A program made the translations under genes and the position numbers. The notes below the pieces were generated by a model. That model was not told where the DNA came from, made no database searches, and was given only the letters and a program-made list of their open reading frames with translations. Below, piece by piece: positions 49,088 to 60,740 of a stretch of 64,000 bases of DNA (the stretch's first letter is position 1; each line of letters begins with the position of its first letter). The DNA comes from Ciona savignyi (lineage: Eukaryota; Chordata; Ascidiacea; Phlebobranchia; Cionidae), in NCBI GenBank assembly GCA_000149265.1, contig CH003137.1, positions 899,668 to 963,667 on the forward strand, in the 5' to 3' direction.

Positions 49088-50139
49088 CCTATAAAGTAAA
49101 CAATAATGAGGTAAATTTATATACCGGTACCAAATCGCATTGTTCCCTATTCCGTTACTTATTCTAAATGTTAAAGTTGGTTATTCTGTTACCGGTACTT
49201 AAAATTAAACGTAAACAGAATAGGCCAATCTGGAAATTATGGCAGACCTCTAAGAGATCTGGCAGGTGCACGACCCCGATGATTGTTGCACTTGCACAAT
49301 AATCTAGGTTAGTGAAGAATCTGCCGTACAAAGGCGGTTAGGCCTAACCAGATTAATAATACAAAACTTGAGCTGTTGTAAACAATAGCCTACCGGTACC
49401 TTGTTTTGTTTGTTTCCATAATTAGAGAGAAACAAAACATTTCTTGTTGAATTAACAACAACTGCTGTCGAGCAAGCCTGTTTTGCCATTTACACTTCAG
49501 TGACATTATCCTAAAGAATATTTAACCTGTAGGGTATAGCCTATACTGACTGGTACTAGATGTAATATATTTTAGCCTCTACTCCTTCTGTAGCCTAAAT
49601 TACAAAGATAAATTTAATTAGGACAATTAAATAACTAAACTTCCGGTATGCCCTGATTAAAATTAGTGCCTGCCTAGTTTACTTTATTAAAACACCACGT
49701 GTGCTGCTGAATCAACGCTGATAACTAGGTCTAGGTATATATTTTCACTAAAATTGCTGGAAAATACGTTACGACGCTCTAACGACATACGATCGAGTAG
49801 GATTCAATCCTACTCCGTCGGAACGTCGTTAGAGCCAGAACTTTCGTCGTACGACTCGGAAAAATTCGGTTCGCTACGACTGCTCCGACGCGGTGGGCAT
49901 ACGGCGTCCGATCGACTCGTTTCTGTCGTGTCGTAAGGCCCTAACGACGCTCTAACGACGGCAGTGGGCATCGGCCGGGGCTAGTATACGATGCTCCGTA
50001 CAGCTCAGATTGAAGCGAAGAAACGAGACAGAGAAAAAAGGCAATGACGTTTCGGGGTTTTACCTTTTATGATAAACCACTACCCAGCAGTATCGGAGTT
50101 CACATAAAACGCTATAAATCCGCTTGTAGTTGAGCTAAT

Positions 50140-52310
50140 TACAAAATTTTTGCACCATTGGAAAGAAGAAGAAACCTGCTACACGACCATTCACAAAGCA
50201 AACCTCCATACTCATCATGCTTTGTGTATTACCCTTCCAAATATGACCTAAAAGCGATCGTATAATAAACCATTTAAATGCACGAATATAGTATTTATTT
50301 TTACATTGTATTAAGCAGGCATTATCCAGCTATGACATATCCAAAAACTAAGTCTTAATCTCCTTTATTTTTCGCAATAGAGCTTTTTACGCACACCCTC
50401 CTTTTGACGGGTTTCGAAAGAAATCGCCAACCCATTGTTTCGCGAACCTTATGTACTATCCCCCACGTGTATAAAACTACATAACTTGACTTGTAGTGGG
50501 TCTACATACACCAATTTTGGCATCATTGGAAAGAAGAAGAATCCTGCTATACGAGTATCTACAAAGTAAACATTTAAATTAATCATTTGCTTAGTAATAC
50601 ACCTCTCAATTTGACCAAAAATCGATCGTGTAACTAACTACTTAAATAAAGAAAAATATATTTATTTTTTTTATTAAATTAAACATAATTTATTCAGCTA
50701 TAACATATCCAAAAACTAAGTTTTAATCTTCTTTATTTTTCGCAATAGAGCTGTTTACGCACACCCTCCTTTTGACGGTTTTCGAAAGTAATCGCCAACC
50801 CATTGTTTCGCGAACCTTATGTACTCTCCCCCGCGAGTATAAAACTACATAACTTGACATGTAGTGGGTCTACAAACACAATCTTGGCATCATTGGAAAG
50901 AAGAAGAATCCTGCTATACGACTATCTACAAAGTAAACCTTTAAATTAATCATTCGCTTAGTAATACACCTCTCAATATGACCAAAAAGCGATCGTGTAA
51001 CTAGACTACTTAAATAAAGAGAAAATATATTTATTTTTTATATTAAATTAAACATAATTTATCCAGCTATAACATATCCAAAAAACTAAGTTTTAATCTT
51101 TTTTATTTTTCGCAATAGAGCCGTTTATGCACACCCTCCTTTTGACGGTTTTCGAAAGAAATCGCCAACCCATTGTTTTCGCGAACCTTATGTACTCTCC
51201 CCCGCGAGTATAAAACTACATAACTTGACATGTAGTGGGTCTACAAACACAATCTTGGCATCATAGGAAAGAAGAAGAATCCTGCTATACGACTATCTAC
51301 AAAGTAAACCTTTAAATTAATCATTCGCTTAGTAAGACACCTCTCAATATGACCAAAAAGCGATCGTGTAACTAACTACTTAAATAAATGAAAATATGTT
51401 TATTTTTTATATTGAAATAAAGATAATTTATTCATTTATAACATATTCAAAATTTAAGTCTTAATCTCCTTTACTTTTCGCAATAGAGCTGTTTACGCAC
51501 ACCCTCCTTTTGACGATTTTTGAAAGAAATCGCCAACTCATTGTTTCGCGAACCTTATGTACTCTCCCCCGCGAGTATAAAACTACATAACTCGACCTGT
51601 AGTGGGTCTACAAACACAATCTTGGCATCATTGGAAAGAGGACGAGTCCTGCTATACGGCCATCTACAAAATAAACCTTTAAATTAATCATACGCTCAGT
51701 AATACATCTCTTAATATGACCAAAATGCGATCGTACGGAGTAATAGCCTTTAGAATATAACCCAAATGCGATCGTGTAAATAACTACTTAACTGTAACAA
51801 AATAGAATTTATTTTTATATTGGATTAAAGATAATTTATCTATTTACAACATATGCAAAATTTAAGTCTTAATCTCCTTTACTTTTCGCAATAGAGCTGT
51901 TTACGCACACCCTCCTTTTGACGGATTGAGAAAAAAATCACCAACCCATTGTTTCGCGAACCTTGTGTACTATCCCCCACGTGTATAAAACTACATAACT
52001 TGACTTGTAGTGGGTCTACATACACAAACTTGGTATCATTGAAAAGAAGAAGAATCCTGCTATGCGACCATCTACAAAATAAACAGTTTAAATATTCATA
52101 CGCTGAGTAGTACCCCTTCGAATATGACCAAAATGCGATCGTGTAAGTAACTACTTAAATAAAGGAAAAAATATTTAATTTTAATATTGAAATAAAGATA
52201 ATTTATAAAGCTATAACATATCTAAAATTTGAGTCTTAATCTTCTTTACTTTTCGCAATAGAGCTGTTTACGCACAAACTCCTTTTGACGGTTTTCGAAT
52301 GATATTTTGA
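50140..52310 (+). repeat. Left arm: six tandem units of about 367 bp
   Basis: The anchor GCAATAGAGCTGTTTACGCA recurs near 50376, 50741, 51112, 51479, 51886 and 52255, at spacings of 365-407. Each unit carries TCGCGAACCTTATGTACT, then CCCCCGCGAGTATAAAAC or its variant CCCCCACGTGTATAAAAC, then CTTGGCATCATTGGAAAGAA and GCGATCGTGTAA. The longer spacing around 51735-51780 comes from a local duplication of the GCGATCGT segment. Confidence 0.9.
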
Positions 52311-52417
52311 TGAATTTTTATTGAGAAGGAGATTAGATAAAAAAAGAGTACTTTTCTGCAATAGTAAAGGCCATCGCTGAAACATACCGTGTCTAAAACG
52401 CCACCCCCTGTACATAA

Positions 52418-52505
52418 ACTGCCCTTTTTAGGGCAACCCATTTAAAACTGCCCTTTCAGGGCAACCCATTTTAAACTGCCCTTTTCAGGGCAACCCATTT
52501 TAAAA
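52418..52505 (+). repeat. Triplicated 28-31 bp repeat
   Basis: Three consecutive copies of the type ACTGCCCTTTTCAGGGCAACCC, followed by ATTTTAA spacers. Each contains a small inverted repeat, GCCCTTT...AGGGC. They lie between the left arm and the central SINE. Confidence 0.85.
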
Positions 52506-52526
52506 AAGAGATTGAGTGTTTTTGGA

Positions 52527-53060
52527 TAGGATATTTTAGTATGGTATATTCATGTTTATCACCGTAATTAAAAGGACATTTTTTACCGATTTTTTTTCCG
52601 AACCCATGATGGGCTATTCACAAGGACCGTTTTTGTATAAGAATCGGTATATGTATCGTTTTGGCCACACGACCGTACCAACTCAAAGGACGGTATTACA
52701 CGTACAACCGTCAGATCAACTGTAGCGCCCACCGTCGGGTTATCGGGACTATAAAGCGTGTTGTGCATGAATGATACGTTTCTTTAGTTTGGTGGGACCT
52801 ATTATTTTACGGGGTTCAGGCAAGGTCTGTTAAGTTCCTTGCCCAGGAATAGCCTACTAGCAAATGATGAATTCGAAGCTGCAACCCTTCGGATGAAAGG
52901 CGACACACTATAACCCACCAAAGTTAATCGGTCGGGCTGTTTTTAGATATTGATGTTTTTCCCTTAATAAGAAAACCCATATAGATTTATCACAATTGGT
53001 GCCTCGTTCAAGGACACAACCTACTAGCTGGCAATCAGTTTCGGACCTGTAGCACATAGG
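52527..53060 (-). mobile_element. SINE and SINE fragment in the foldback centre
   Basis: Reverse-strand SINE from GGATAGGATATTTTAG to the B-box region at about 52925. It includes an extra block (CCGAACCCATGATGGGC to GGCCACACGACCGTACC) that also occurs alone at 32236 and 59095. A second short fragment, with CAAGGACACAACCTACTAGC, lies at about 53005-53060. Confidence 0.65.
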
Positions 53061-53110
53061 TTATTTGTGTTAGGGAATTCCTAGGGTTCTTCAAGACGGA
53101 CTCTTTACGG

Positions 53111-54330
53111 CAGTGGTTTCCAACCTTTTTCCACTCACGTACCATTTCGAGGTTTTATGCAGTGCTAGCGTACCACCTAGCTGGTCGATGCGTGGCATAC
53201 GTTTGCTCACAGCGCATCGAAAGTCATGCATGAGCGATACAAGTCGGTTTCGTTTCTTCGACTTGATAGTCATCAGGGATGAAATTGCTCGCACTTCCAC
53301 GTATAAGGGACACATTGGCAGCTGGGGAATAGCGTGAGAAGCTGGCGTCGAGTACGAGGAGGCCATGCTAAGCCAGAAGTGTATTGGAGAACAATCTTTG
53401 TGTTTCGTCTTTGCTGTCTGGTCAGCCTGGATATCTATGAGCTCCTCTTGCTCCCCAGTCCCGACAGGCAGGTCGACTGGATCAACAGAGAATGGATCGG
53501 TCATGTAGGCACAACATGTCACATCCGGAAAGTAATGCCTCAACTCAGCATTGAGCAGTGAGAGGTGATCAATGAATTCACGGAAAACTTCATCATTAGG
53601 CGCGCTGTCAAGGGTTGTCAAGGATTTAAACATTCCGTATTGCTTGCTCTCCACGTTTTTTTCCAGATGTCCAACTTCAGGACAAACGCCCCCAGTTTTG
53701 AAACAAACTCTACTACAGTGCAGTTTTCTGACAAGTAAGCCAATCTTATGATAAATTCCTCGTCCTCCAGATTTTTTCAAAAATCGTGATCCATCTCGCT
53801 TAAAAATACAAGTAGTTCATCCCTCAATTGAAAAGACACCTTGTTGTATTCCCCCTGGAGAGCCAGCGCACCTCTGTGTGATTAAGAAGCCAAGTGTAAT
53901 CAGAGCCGAGATTTTCACAAATCAGCTTAAACAGCCGAGAATTTAGAGCTGACGTTTTGACGAAATTTACCATTTCAATAATTCGGCCCAAGCATGATAA
54001 CAAATTCGATGGGAATACCCTAGCGCTAAGGGCGAATATGTGCATGACACAGTGAACACCGATGACGTTTGATGACACAGCTTTCACATGGGCTTGTTCC
54101 CAGTACAATACAGCGCTCGCGTCGCGCGCATCTAACCTAAACATTCCATGACGTCACAGTGGTGGGAATAAAAGACGTACCTTACTACGACGAAAGCTTC
54201 AAAAAACTCTAAATCAACCCCACCTGAACTAATAACTCCTTTCGGTTGAAAAAAAATTACAGAATCTACTCGCGTACCACCACCTTCGCGTACCACTACT
54301 GGTACGCGAACCATAGGTTAGGAACCACTG
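53111..54330 (-). mobile_element. hAT element with ZBED5-like transposase remnants
   Basis: A 1220-bp element with ends CAGTGGTTTCCAACCTTTTT and, read inward, CAGTGGTTCCTAACCTATGG. An exact 8-bp duplication CTTTACGG flanks it (53103-53110 and 54331-54338). On the minus strand, 54144-53824 encodes a transposase segment (IGVHCVMHIFAL, NFVKTSALNSRLFKLICENLG, HTEVRWLSRGN). The segment at 53780-53111 encodes the C-terminal part (DPFSVDPVDLPVGTGEQEEL, KDCSPIHFWLSM, MTIKSKKRNRL) with the hAT dimerisation region. These resemble ZBED5 and related host genes derived from hAT transposases. The N-terminal zinc finger and first catalytic region are missing and the frame is interrupted, so it is an internally deleted copy. 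Confidence 0.85.
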
Positions 54331-54589
54331 CTTTACGGCCTACCGTAAAACCAATTACTGGGGCTGGTTGCGCTTTAGGTTTAATAATATGAGGACTATT
54401 CACACACAAAAATGATATAAAACATCATTAATTATAACCGTCTTAATAGTTACAAAGCCAAAAGGGAACTGTTTTAAAATATACGCAAATTTGTGGATAA
54501 AACTAGAAGATGCAAGCGAATAAAAGTAAACAGTATGAAAGGTATAAAATTACACAAATTGTAATAAAGATGTAGAAAAGTGTATCATA

Positions 54590-57500
54590 ATTGTGTTTGT
54601 AGACCCACTACAAGTCAAGTTATGTAGTTTTATACTCGCGGGGGAGAGTACACAAGGTTCGCGAAACAATGGTTTGGCGATATCTTATAAAACCGTCAAA
54701 AGGAGGGTGTGCGTAAACGGTTTTATTAAGAAAAATAAGTGAGATATACACTCAAATTTTGGATATGTTATAACTGAATAAATTATCTTTAATATAATAT
54801 AAAAAATAATTATATTTTGGTGCATTTAAGTAGTTACTTACACGATCGCATTTTGATCATATTCGAGGGAGTACTACACGGCGTATAATTAATTTAAAGG
54901 TTTACTTTGTAGATAATCGTAGAGCAGGATTCTTCTTCTTTCCAATGATGCCAAGATTGTGTTTGTATACTTACTACATGTCGAGTTATGTAGTTTTATA
55001 GTCGCGGGGGAGAGTACACAAGGTTCGCGAAACAATGGGTTGGCGATTTCTTTCGAAAAGCGTCAAAAGGGGGGTGTGCGTAAACAGCTCTATTGCAAAA
55101 ACTAGAGGAGATTAAAACTTAGTTTTTGGATATGTAATAGCTGGATAAATTATCTTTAATTTAATATAAAAAATAAATATTTTTTCCTTTATTTAATAAG
55201 TTACTTACACGATCGCTTTTTGGTCATATTGAGAGGTGTAATACTAAGCGAATGATTAATTTAAAGGTTAACTTTGTAGATAGCGGAATAGCAGCATTCT
55301 TCTTCTTTTCAATGATGCCAAGATTGTGTTTGTAGACCTACTACAGGTCGAGATATGTAGTTTTATACTCGCGGGGGAGAGTACACAAGGTTCGCGAAAC
55401 AATGGGTTGGCGATTTCTTTCGAAAACCGTCAAAAGGAGGGTGTGCGTAAACGGTTCTATTGAGAAAAGTAAATGAGATATACACTCAAATTTTGGATAT
55501 GTTATAAATGGATAAATTATCTTTAATTTAATAAAAAAAAATTATATTTTCTTTTATTTAAGTAGTTACTTACACGATCGAATTTTGATCATATTGAGAG
55601 GTGAATTACTACGCGAATGATTATTTCAAAGTTTTAATTTGCAGATAGTCTCATAGCAGGATTCTTCTTCTTTACAATCATACCAAGATTGTGTATGTAG
55701 ACCTACTACATGTCAAGTTATGTAGTTTTATACACGTGGGGGATAGTACATAAGGTTCGCGAAACAATGGGTTGGCGATTACTTTCGAAAAGCGTCAAAA
55801 GGAGGGTGTGCGTAAACGTCTGTAGTGCGAAAAGTAAAGATTTTATACATTCAAATTTTGGATATGTTATAACTGGATAAATTATCTTTATTTGAGGGTA
55901 AAAATAGTTTACATTTTGTTGCATTTAAGTAGTAACTTACACGATCGCATTTTGGTCATATTGAGAGATGTATTACTGAGCGTATGAATAATTTAAAGGT
56001 TTACTTTGTAGATGGTCTTATAGCATGTTTCTTTTTCTTTTCAATGATGCCAAGATTGTGTATGTAGACCCACTACAAGTCAAGTTATGTAGTTTTATAC
56101 ACGTGGGGGATAGTACATAAGGTTTGCGAAACAATGGGTTGGCGATTACTTTCGAAAAGCGTCAAAAGGGGGGTGTGCGTAAACAGCTCTATTGCGAAAA
56201 CTAAAGGATATTAAAACTTAGTTATTGGATATGTTATAGCTGGATAAAATATCTTTAATTTAATATAAAAAATAAGTATATTTTCCTTTATTTAAGTCGT
56301 TAGTTACACGATCGCATTTTGGTTATATTCTAAGGGCTATTACTCCGTACATATTTAATTTAAAGGTTTACTTTGTAGATGGTCGTATAGCAGTATTCTT
56401 CTTCTTTCCATTGATGCCAAGATTGTGTTTGTAGACCCACTACAGGTCGATTTATGTAATTTTATACTCGTGGGGGAGAGTACACAAGGTTCGCGAAACT
56501 ATGGGTTGGAGATTTCTTTCGAAAACCGTCAAAAGGAGGGTGGGCGTAAACAGCTCCATTGCGAAAAATAAAGGAGATTAAGACTTAGTTTTAGGATATG
56601 TTTTAGCTGGATAAATTATCTTTGATTAAGTATAAAAAATAAATATATTTTTTTTTATTTAAGTAGTTACTTACACGATCGCTTTTTGGTCATATTGAGA
56701 GGTATATTGACTGCAGCGTATGATTAATTTAAAAGTTTACTTTGTAGATAGTCGTATAGCAGTATTCGTCGTCTTCTCCAATGATGCCAAAATTGTGTTT
56801 GTAGACCCACTACAGGTCGAGTTATGTAATTTTATACTCGCGGGGGAGAGTACACAAGGTTCGCGAAACAATGGGTTGGCGATTTCTTTCGAAAACCGTC
56901 AAAAGGAGGGTGTGCGTAAACAGCTCCATTGCGAAAAATAAAGGAGATTAAGACTTAAATTTTGGATATGTTATACCTGGATAAATTATCTTTAATTTAA
57001 TATAAAATATAAATATATTTTCTTTTATTTAAGTCGTTAGTTACACGATCGCTTTTTGGTCATATTGAGAGGTGTATTACTAAGCGAATGATTAATTTAA
57101 AGGTTTACTTAGTAGATGGTCTCATAGAAGGATTCTTCTTCTTTACAATGATGCCAAGATTGTGTATGTAGACCTACTACAAGTCAAGTTATGTAGTTTT
57201 ATACACGTGGGGGATAGTACATAAGGTTCGCGAAACAATGGGTTGGCGATTACTTTCGAAAACCGTCAAAAGGGGAGTGTGCGTAAACAGCTCTTTTGCG
57301 AAAAATAAAGGAGATTAAGACTTAGTTTTTGGATATGTTTTAGCTGGATAAATTATCTTTAATTTATTATAAGAAATAATTATTTTTTCCTTTATTTAAG
57401 TAGTTACCTACACGATCGCATTTTGGTCATATTCGAAGGGATACTACTCAGCGTATGATTATTTAAACTATTTATTTTGAAGATGGTCGTATAGCAGGAT

Positions 57501-58625
57501 TCTTCTTCTTTCTAATGATACCAAAATTGTGTTTGTAGACCTACTAGAAGTCAAGTTATGTTGTTTTATAATCGCGGGGGAGAGTACACAAGGTTCGCGA
57601 AACAATGGGTTGGCGATTACTTTTGAAAACCGTCAAAAGGAGGGTGTGCGTAAACGGCTCTATTGCGAAAAGTAAAGAAGATTAAGACCTAAATATTGAA
57701 TATGTTATAAATGAATAAATTATCTTTATTTCAATATTAAAATTAATTATATTTTCCTGCATTTAAGTAGTTACTTACACGATCGCATTTTGGTCATATT
57801 GAGAGGTGTATTACTAAGCGTATGATTAATTTAAAGGTTTAATTTGTATATAGTCGTATAGCAGGATTCTTCTTCTTTCTAATGATGCCAAGATTGTGTA
57901 TGTAGACCTACTAGAAGTCAAGTTATGTTGTTGTATACTCGCGGGGGAGAGTACACAAGGTTCGCGAAACAATGGGTTGGCGATTACTTTCGAAAACCGT
58001 CAAAAGGAGGGTGTGCGTAAACAGCTCTATTGCGAAAAGTAAAGAAGATTAAGACTCAAATTTTAGATATGTTATAGCTGGATAAATTATCTTTATTTCA
58101 ATATTAAAATTAAATATTTTTTCCTTTATTTAAGTAGTTACTTACACGATCGCATTTTGGTCATATTCGAAGGGGTACTACTCAGCGTATGAATATTTAA
58201 ACTGTTTATTTTGTAGATGGTCGTATAGCAGGATTCTTCTTCTTTTCAATGATACCAAGTTTGTGTATGTAGACCCACTACAAGTCAAGTTATGTAGTTT
58301 TATACACGTGGGGGATAGTACACAAGGTTCGCGAAACAATGGGTTGGTGATTTTTTTCTCAATCCGTCAAAAGGAGGGTGTGCGTAAACAGCTCTATTGC
58401 GAAAAATAAAGGAGATTCAGACTTAGTTTTTGGATATGTCATAGCTGGATAATGCCTGCTTAAATTAATGTAAAAATAAATGCTATATTCGTGCATTTAA
58501 ATAGTTTATTATACGATCGCTTTTAGGTCATATTCGGAAGGGTAATACACAAAGCATGATGAGTATGAAGTTTTGCTTTGTACATGGTCGTGTAGCAGGT
58601 TTCTTCTTCTTTCCAATGGTGCAAA
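54590..58625 (-). repeat. Right arm: eleven tandem units of about 367 bp
   Basis: The anchor CGTCAAAAGGAGGGTGTGCG recurs at about 54694, 55061, 55428, 55793, 56160, 56527, 56897, 57264, 57631, 57998 and 58365, at spacings of 365-370. The units are inverted copies of the left-arm unit. The outermost unit (about 58370-58625) matches the outermost left unit better than its own neighbours, for example in CATGATGAGTATGAAG and TTAAGCAGGCATTATCC (read on the opposite strand). This shows that the terminal part of the two arms is one ancestral sequence. Confidence 0.92.
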
Positions 58626-58755
58626 AATTTTGTTGGGTAGTGGTTTATCATAAAAGGTAAAACCCCGAAACGTCATTGCCTTTTTTCTCTCTCTCGTTTC
58701 TCCGTTTCAATCTGAGCCGTACGGAGCATCGTATACTAGCCCCCATCGGCCTTTA

Positions 58756-60740
58756 CAATAAGGCGAAATACAGTATTTTTTCCATTCTTATTTATTTACT
58801 TTTTTATGTGGGTTTGGCTTAACTTTAAAATTGTTTGGTTGTAGACGTGTTTAAACGACTGTCGTTTTGCCGTTTCTTACCCATTTTCCTAATTTTTATC
58901 AAAGTTCGTTTTTATCCTGGAAACAAAAAATAAACTAAACTAATCCTACTGTCTGTCGTAGGGCTACCGCAGCTGTTTAAGCATATTGATTACGAAGGGG
59001 ATATTGCTGTTGTTTTTGTGATTATTAGCTTACATTTAAGATTTTCTGTTACTGTTAAACTGTTTCAATTCCAAGTTTCTGCATATTTTTTAACCGGCGC
59101 GAAGGTCCCAACCCGCGATGGGCTCGTCCCTAAGACCGTTTTTATATAGCTGGTATATGTATCGGTGGCGGTATCCATTGGGCCACACGACTGTACATTC
59201 GGCCATGTATTACTAACGTCCACGGTTACAGTTTTTACATTCACCTAGCAACTATGGAATAATCAATCAAAAGTAAAAATCATTTGGAAACACTGATTGT
59301 TTTTTTTATGATGACACGCGATACGTCATCATGACGTGGTAACGATTTAGTATAATATGTGTAATTGGAAATAATGTATCTGAGATCTTTAGCAGTTTAC
59401 TGAGTTATTTACAGAAATAGGGATATTTAACTAGCCAATTAGTCTAGAATATTATCATAGTTAACGTTAACAGTTGCCCCACACACAACGTTGTTTTCAT
59501 AATCACAATCCAAAACGAGCCAACCCGCAACCCTTCTGATAAAGATTGTTGTCTGAAATGTTAGCAGCTAGCCGATGATCTGTACAGCAAACTGGTAGCT
59601 GTGCTTATTGTTATAAGCCAGTCTTGTAAGTTAGTCAGATCTTGACAAGATCTCTTTGGTGCACAGCTCTGATAGTGGTTGCACATAAAGCAATTAACCT
59701 GCATTTTTAGTTGGATTTATGATAATTGATAAAATCCCAGCATGGATTTGCTATGTTTGCAAACTGGATAATAAAAATAAGCCTACTATTTTGCTTTATG
59801 TTACGATCACTGTGCACCCCTAGCACCACTTAAATTTTTTGAGATAAAATTTTAAAAATTTGGTGGACTCTGCAGTGAAAAAAATCAAATAAACGATTTA
59901 ATGTAGCTTGTATATGACAAGTACCTGTATTGACTAGGCCTATGGTACCGGTCATAAATACCGCAGTACTGAGAACTAACTTCAAACTTTAGTTTGTTTT
60001 GGATTGAATAACATTAGCCATTACTTCTATATACGTCACCAACCATGTTTGCTAATATCTAACTTTGTTTGCTATATACAAATATGCCAAACAAATTACC
60101 AATTTTATTGCTACACTGCCCTGGGAAGCACATACTATAGTTTACTTTGGTCTACATGTGTACAATATGGGCGTAATCAGTCCTTTGGTAATTAATTGTT
60201 CAATAATAATTATTAGTTTGAAGTGCAGAACCAATTTGGTACCATTTCATAGTTACTATTCAGGAACACATTTGTTGAATGTAGAACTTCTAAAGATTAC
60301 GAAACTGTTATCTTGATTTAGTCACTGTGTCAATATTTAATTTAATTTAGAGATTCACTGGTCCTGTATCCTATTCAAATTCAGTATTTTTTCGCTTGCT
60401 TAATAGCTAGACTAGTTGTTTATAGGTCCGATGTGTTTTATTTCTTTCTTCAATAGTGCACCAACACACAGTAATAAACATTTGTACTTAAGGAATTAAA
60501 TAATTAGATAACGTGAAATTAAAGTATTAGATTAAAATTTATTTTAATTAAGTATTGGTATTAAAAGTGATATTGCTTGGATCTTAATAGGATTTTAATT
60601 TGATTAAATGTTTTATATATAAGTTTCTCTTTTATTTAACATTATTTAGTTGATGTACTATTTTTTAGTTCGTAGATTAATTTATAAATGTTTTATGCTA
60701 TTTTGTCCGTATATTTTTAGATAACAGTTAGGTTCGGTCT
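58756..60740. other. Stretch upstream of UAP1
   Basis: Contains a fragment of the SINE-associated block at about 59095-59215 (AACCCGCGATGGGCTCG to GGCCACACGACTGTAC). Otherwise no exon or element is recognised. The frames at 60004-60316 are unsupported. The part just before 60740 should hold the UAP1 promoter or 5' exon. Confidence 0.4.

Larger units (their letters stand above)
49977..58743. mobile_element. Foldback transposon with tandem-repeat arms, 8.77 kb
   Basis: The ends are GGGGCTAGTATACGATGCTC and its exact complement. The terminal inverted similarity runs about 115 bp to CTACCCA and resumes through the outermost repeat unit of each arm. An exact 8-bp duplication CATCGGCC flanks it (49969-49976 and 58744-58751). 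The left arm has six copies and the right arm eleven inverted copies of a unit of about 367 bp. The central 2.3 kb contains a triplicated CTGCCCTTT repeat, a SINE and a 1.2-kb hAT element. I see no transposase belonging to the foldback itself. The 8-bp duplication fits hAT-type mobilisation, which is an inference. Confidence 0.88.
46379..58752 (-). mobile_element. PIF/Harbinger element, split near its right end by a foldback element
   Basis: The left end begins AGGCCGATTCACACCGCCG after TTA (46376-46378). The right end, read inward, is AGGCCGATGCCCACTGCCG and is followed by TTA (58753-58755). The right end is split: most of it ends at 49976, and its last bases reappear at 58744-58752 because an 8.77-kb foldback with an 8-bp duplication was inserted there. 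Without the insertion the element is about 3.6 kb. It encodes, on the minus strand, a HARBI1-like transposase and a MADF-domain partner, the two-gene design of this superfamily. Confidence 0.85.

Noticed and set aside
48401-49167. Plus-strand open frames across the Harbinger transposase
   Set aside because: They are antisense shadows of the minus-strand transposase coding sequence.
50140-58625. Simple centromeric-type satellite
   Set aside because: The arrays are inverted relative to each other and bounded by precise inverted ends with a target duplication, which a satellite would not show.
49977-58743. Reading the long terminal inverted structure as a Polinton-type or other virus-like element
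   Set aside because: No capsid, polymerase or integrase-like frames are visible. The duplication is 8 bp and the arms are tandem arrays. It fits a foldback DNA element.
60004-60316. Hydrophobic-looking short frames upstream of UAP1
   Set aside because: Two overlapping frames of similar length with no conserved motif. Likely chance in AT-rich DNA.
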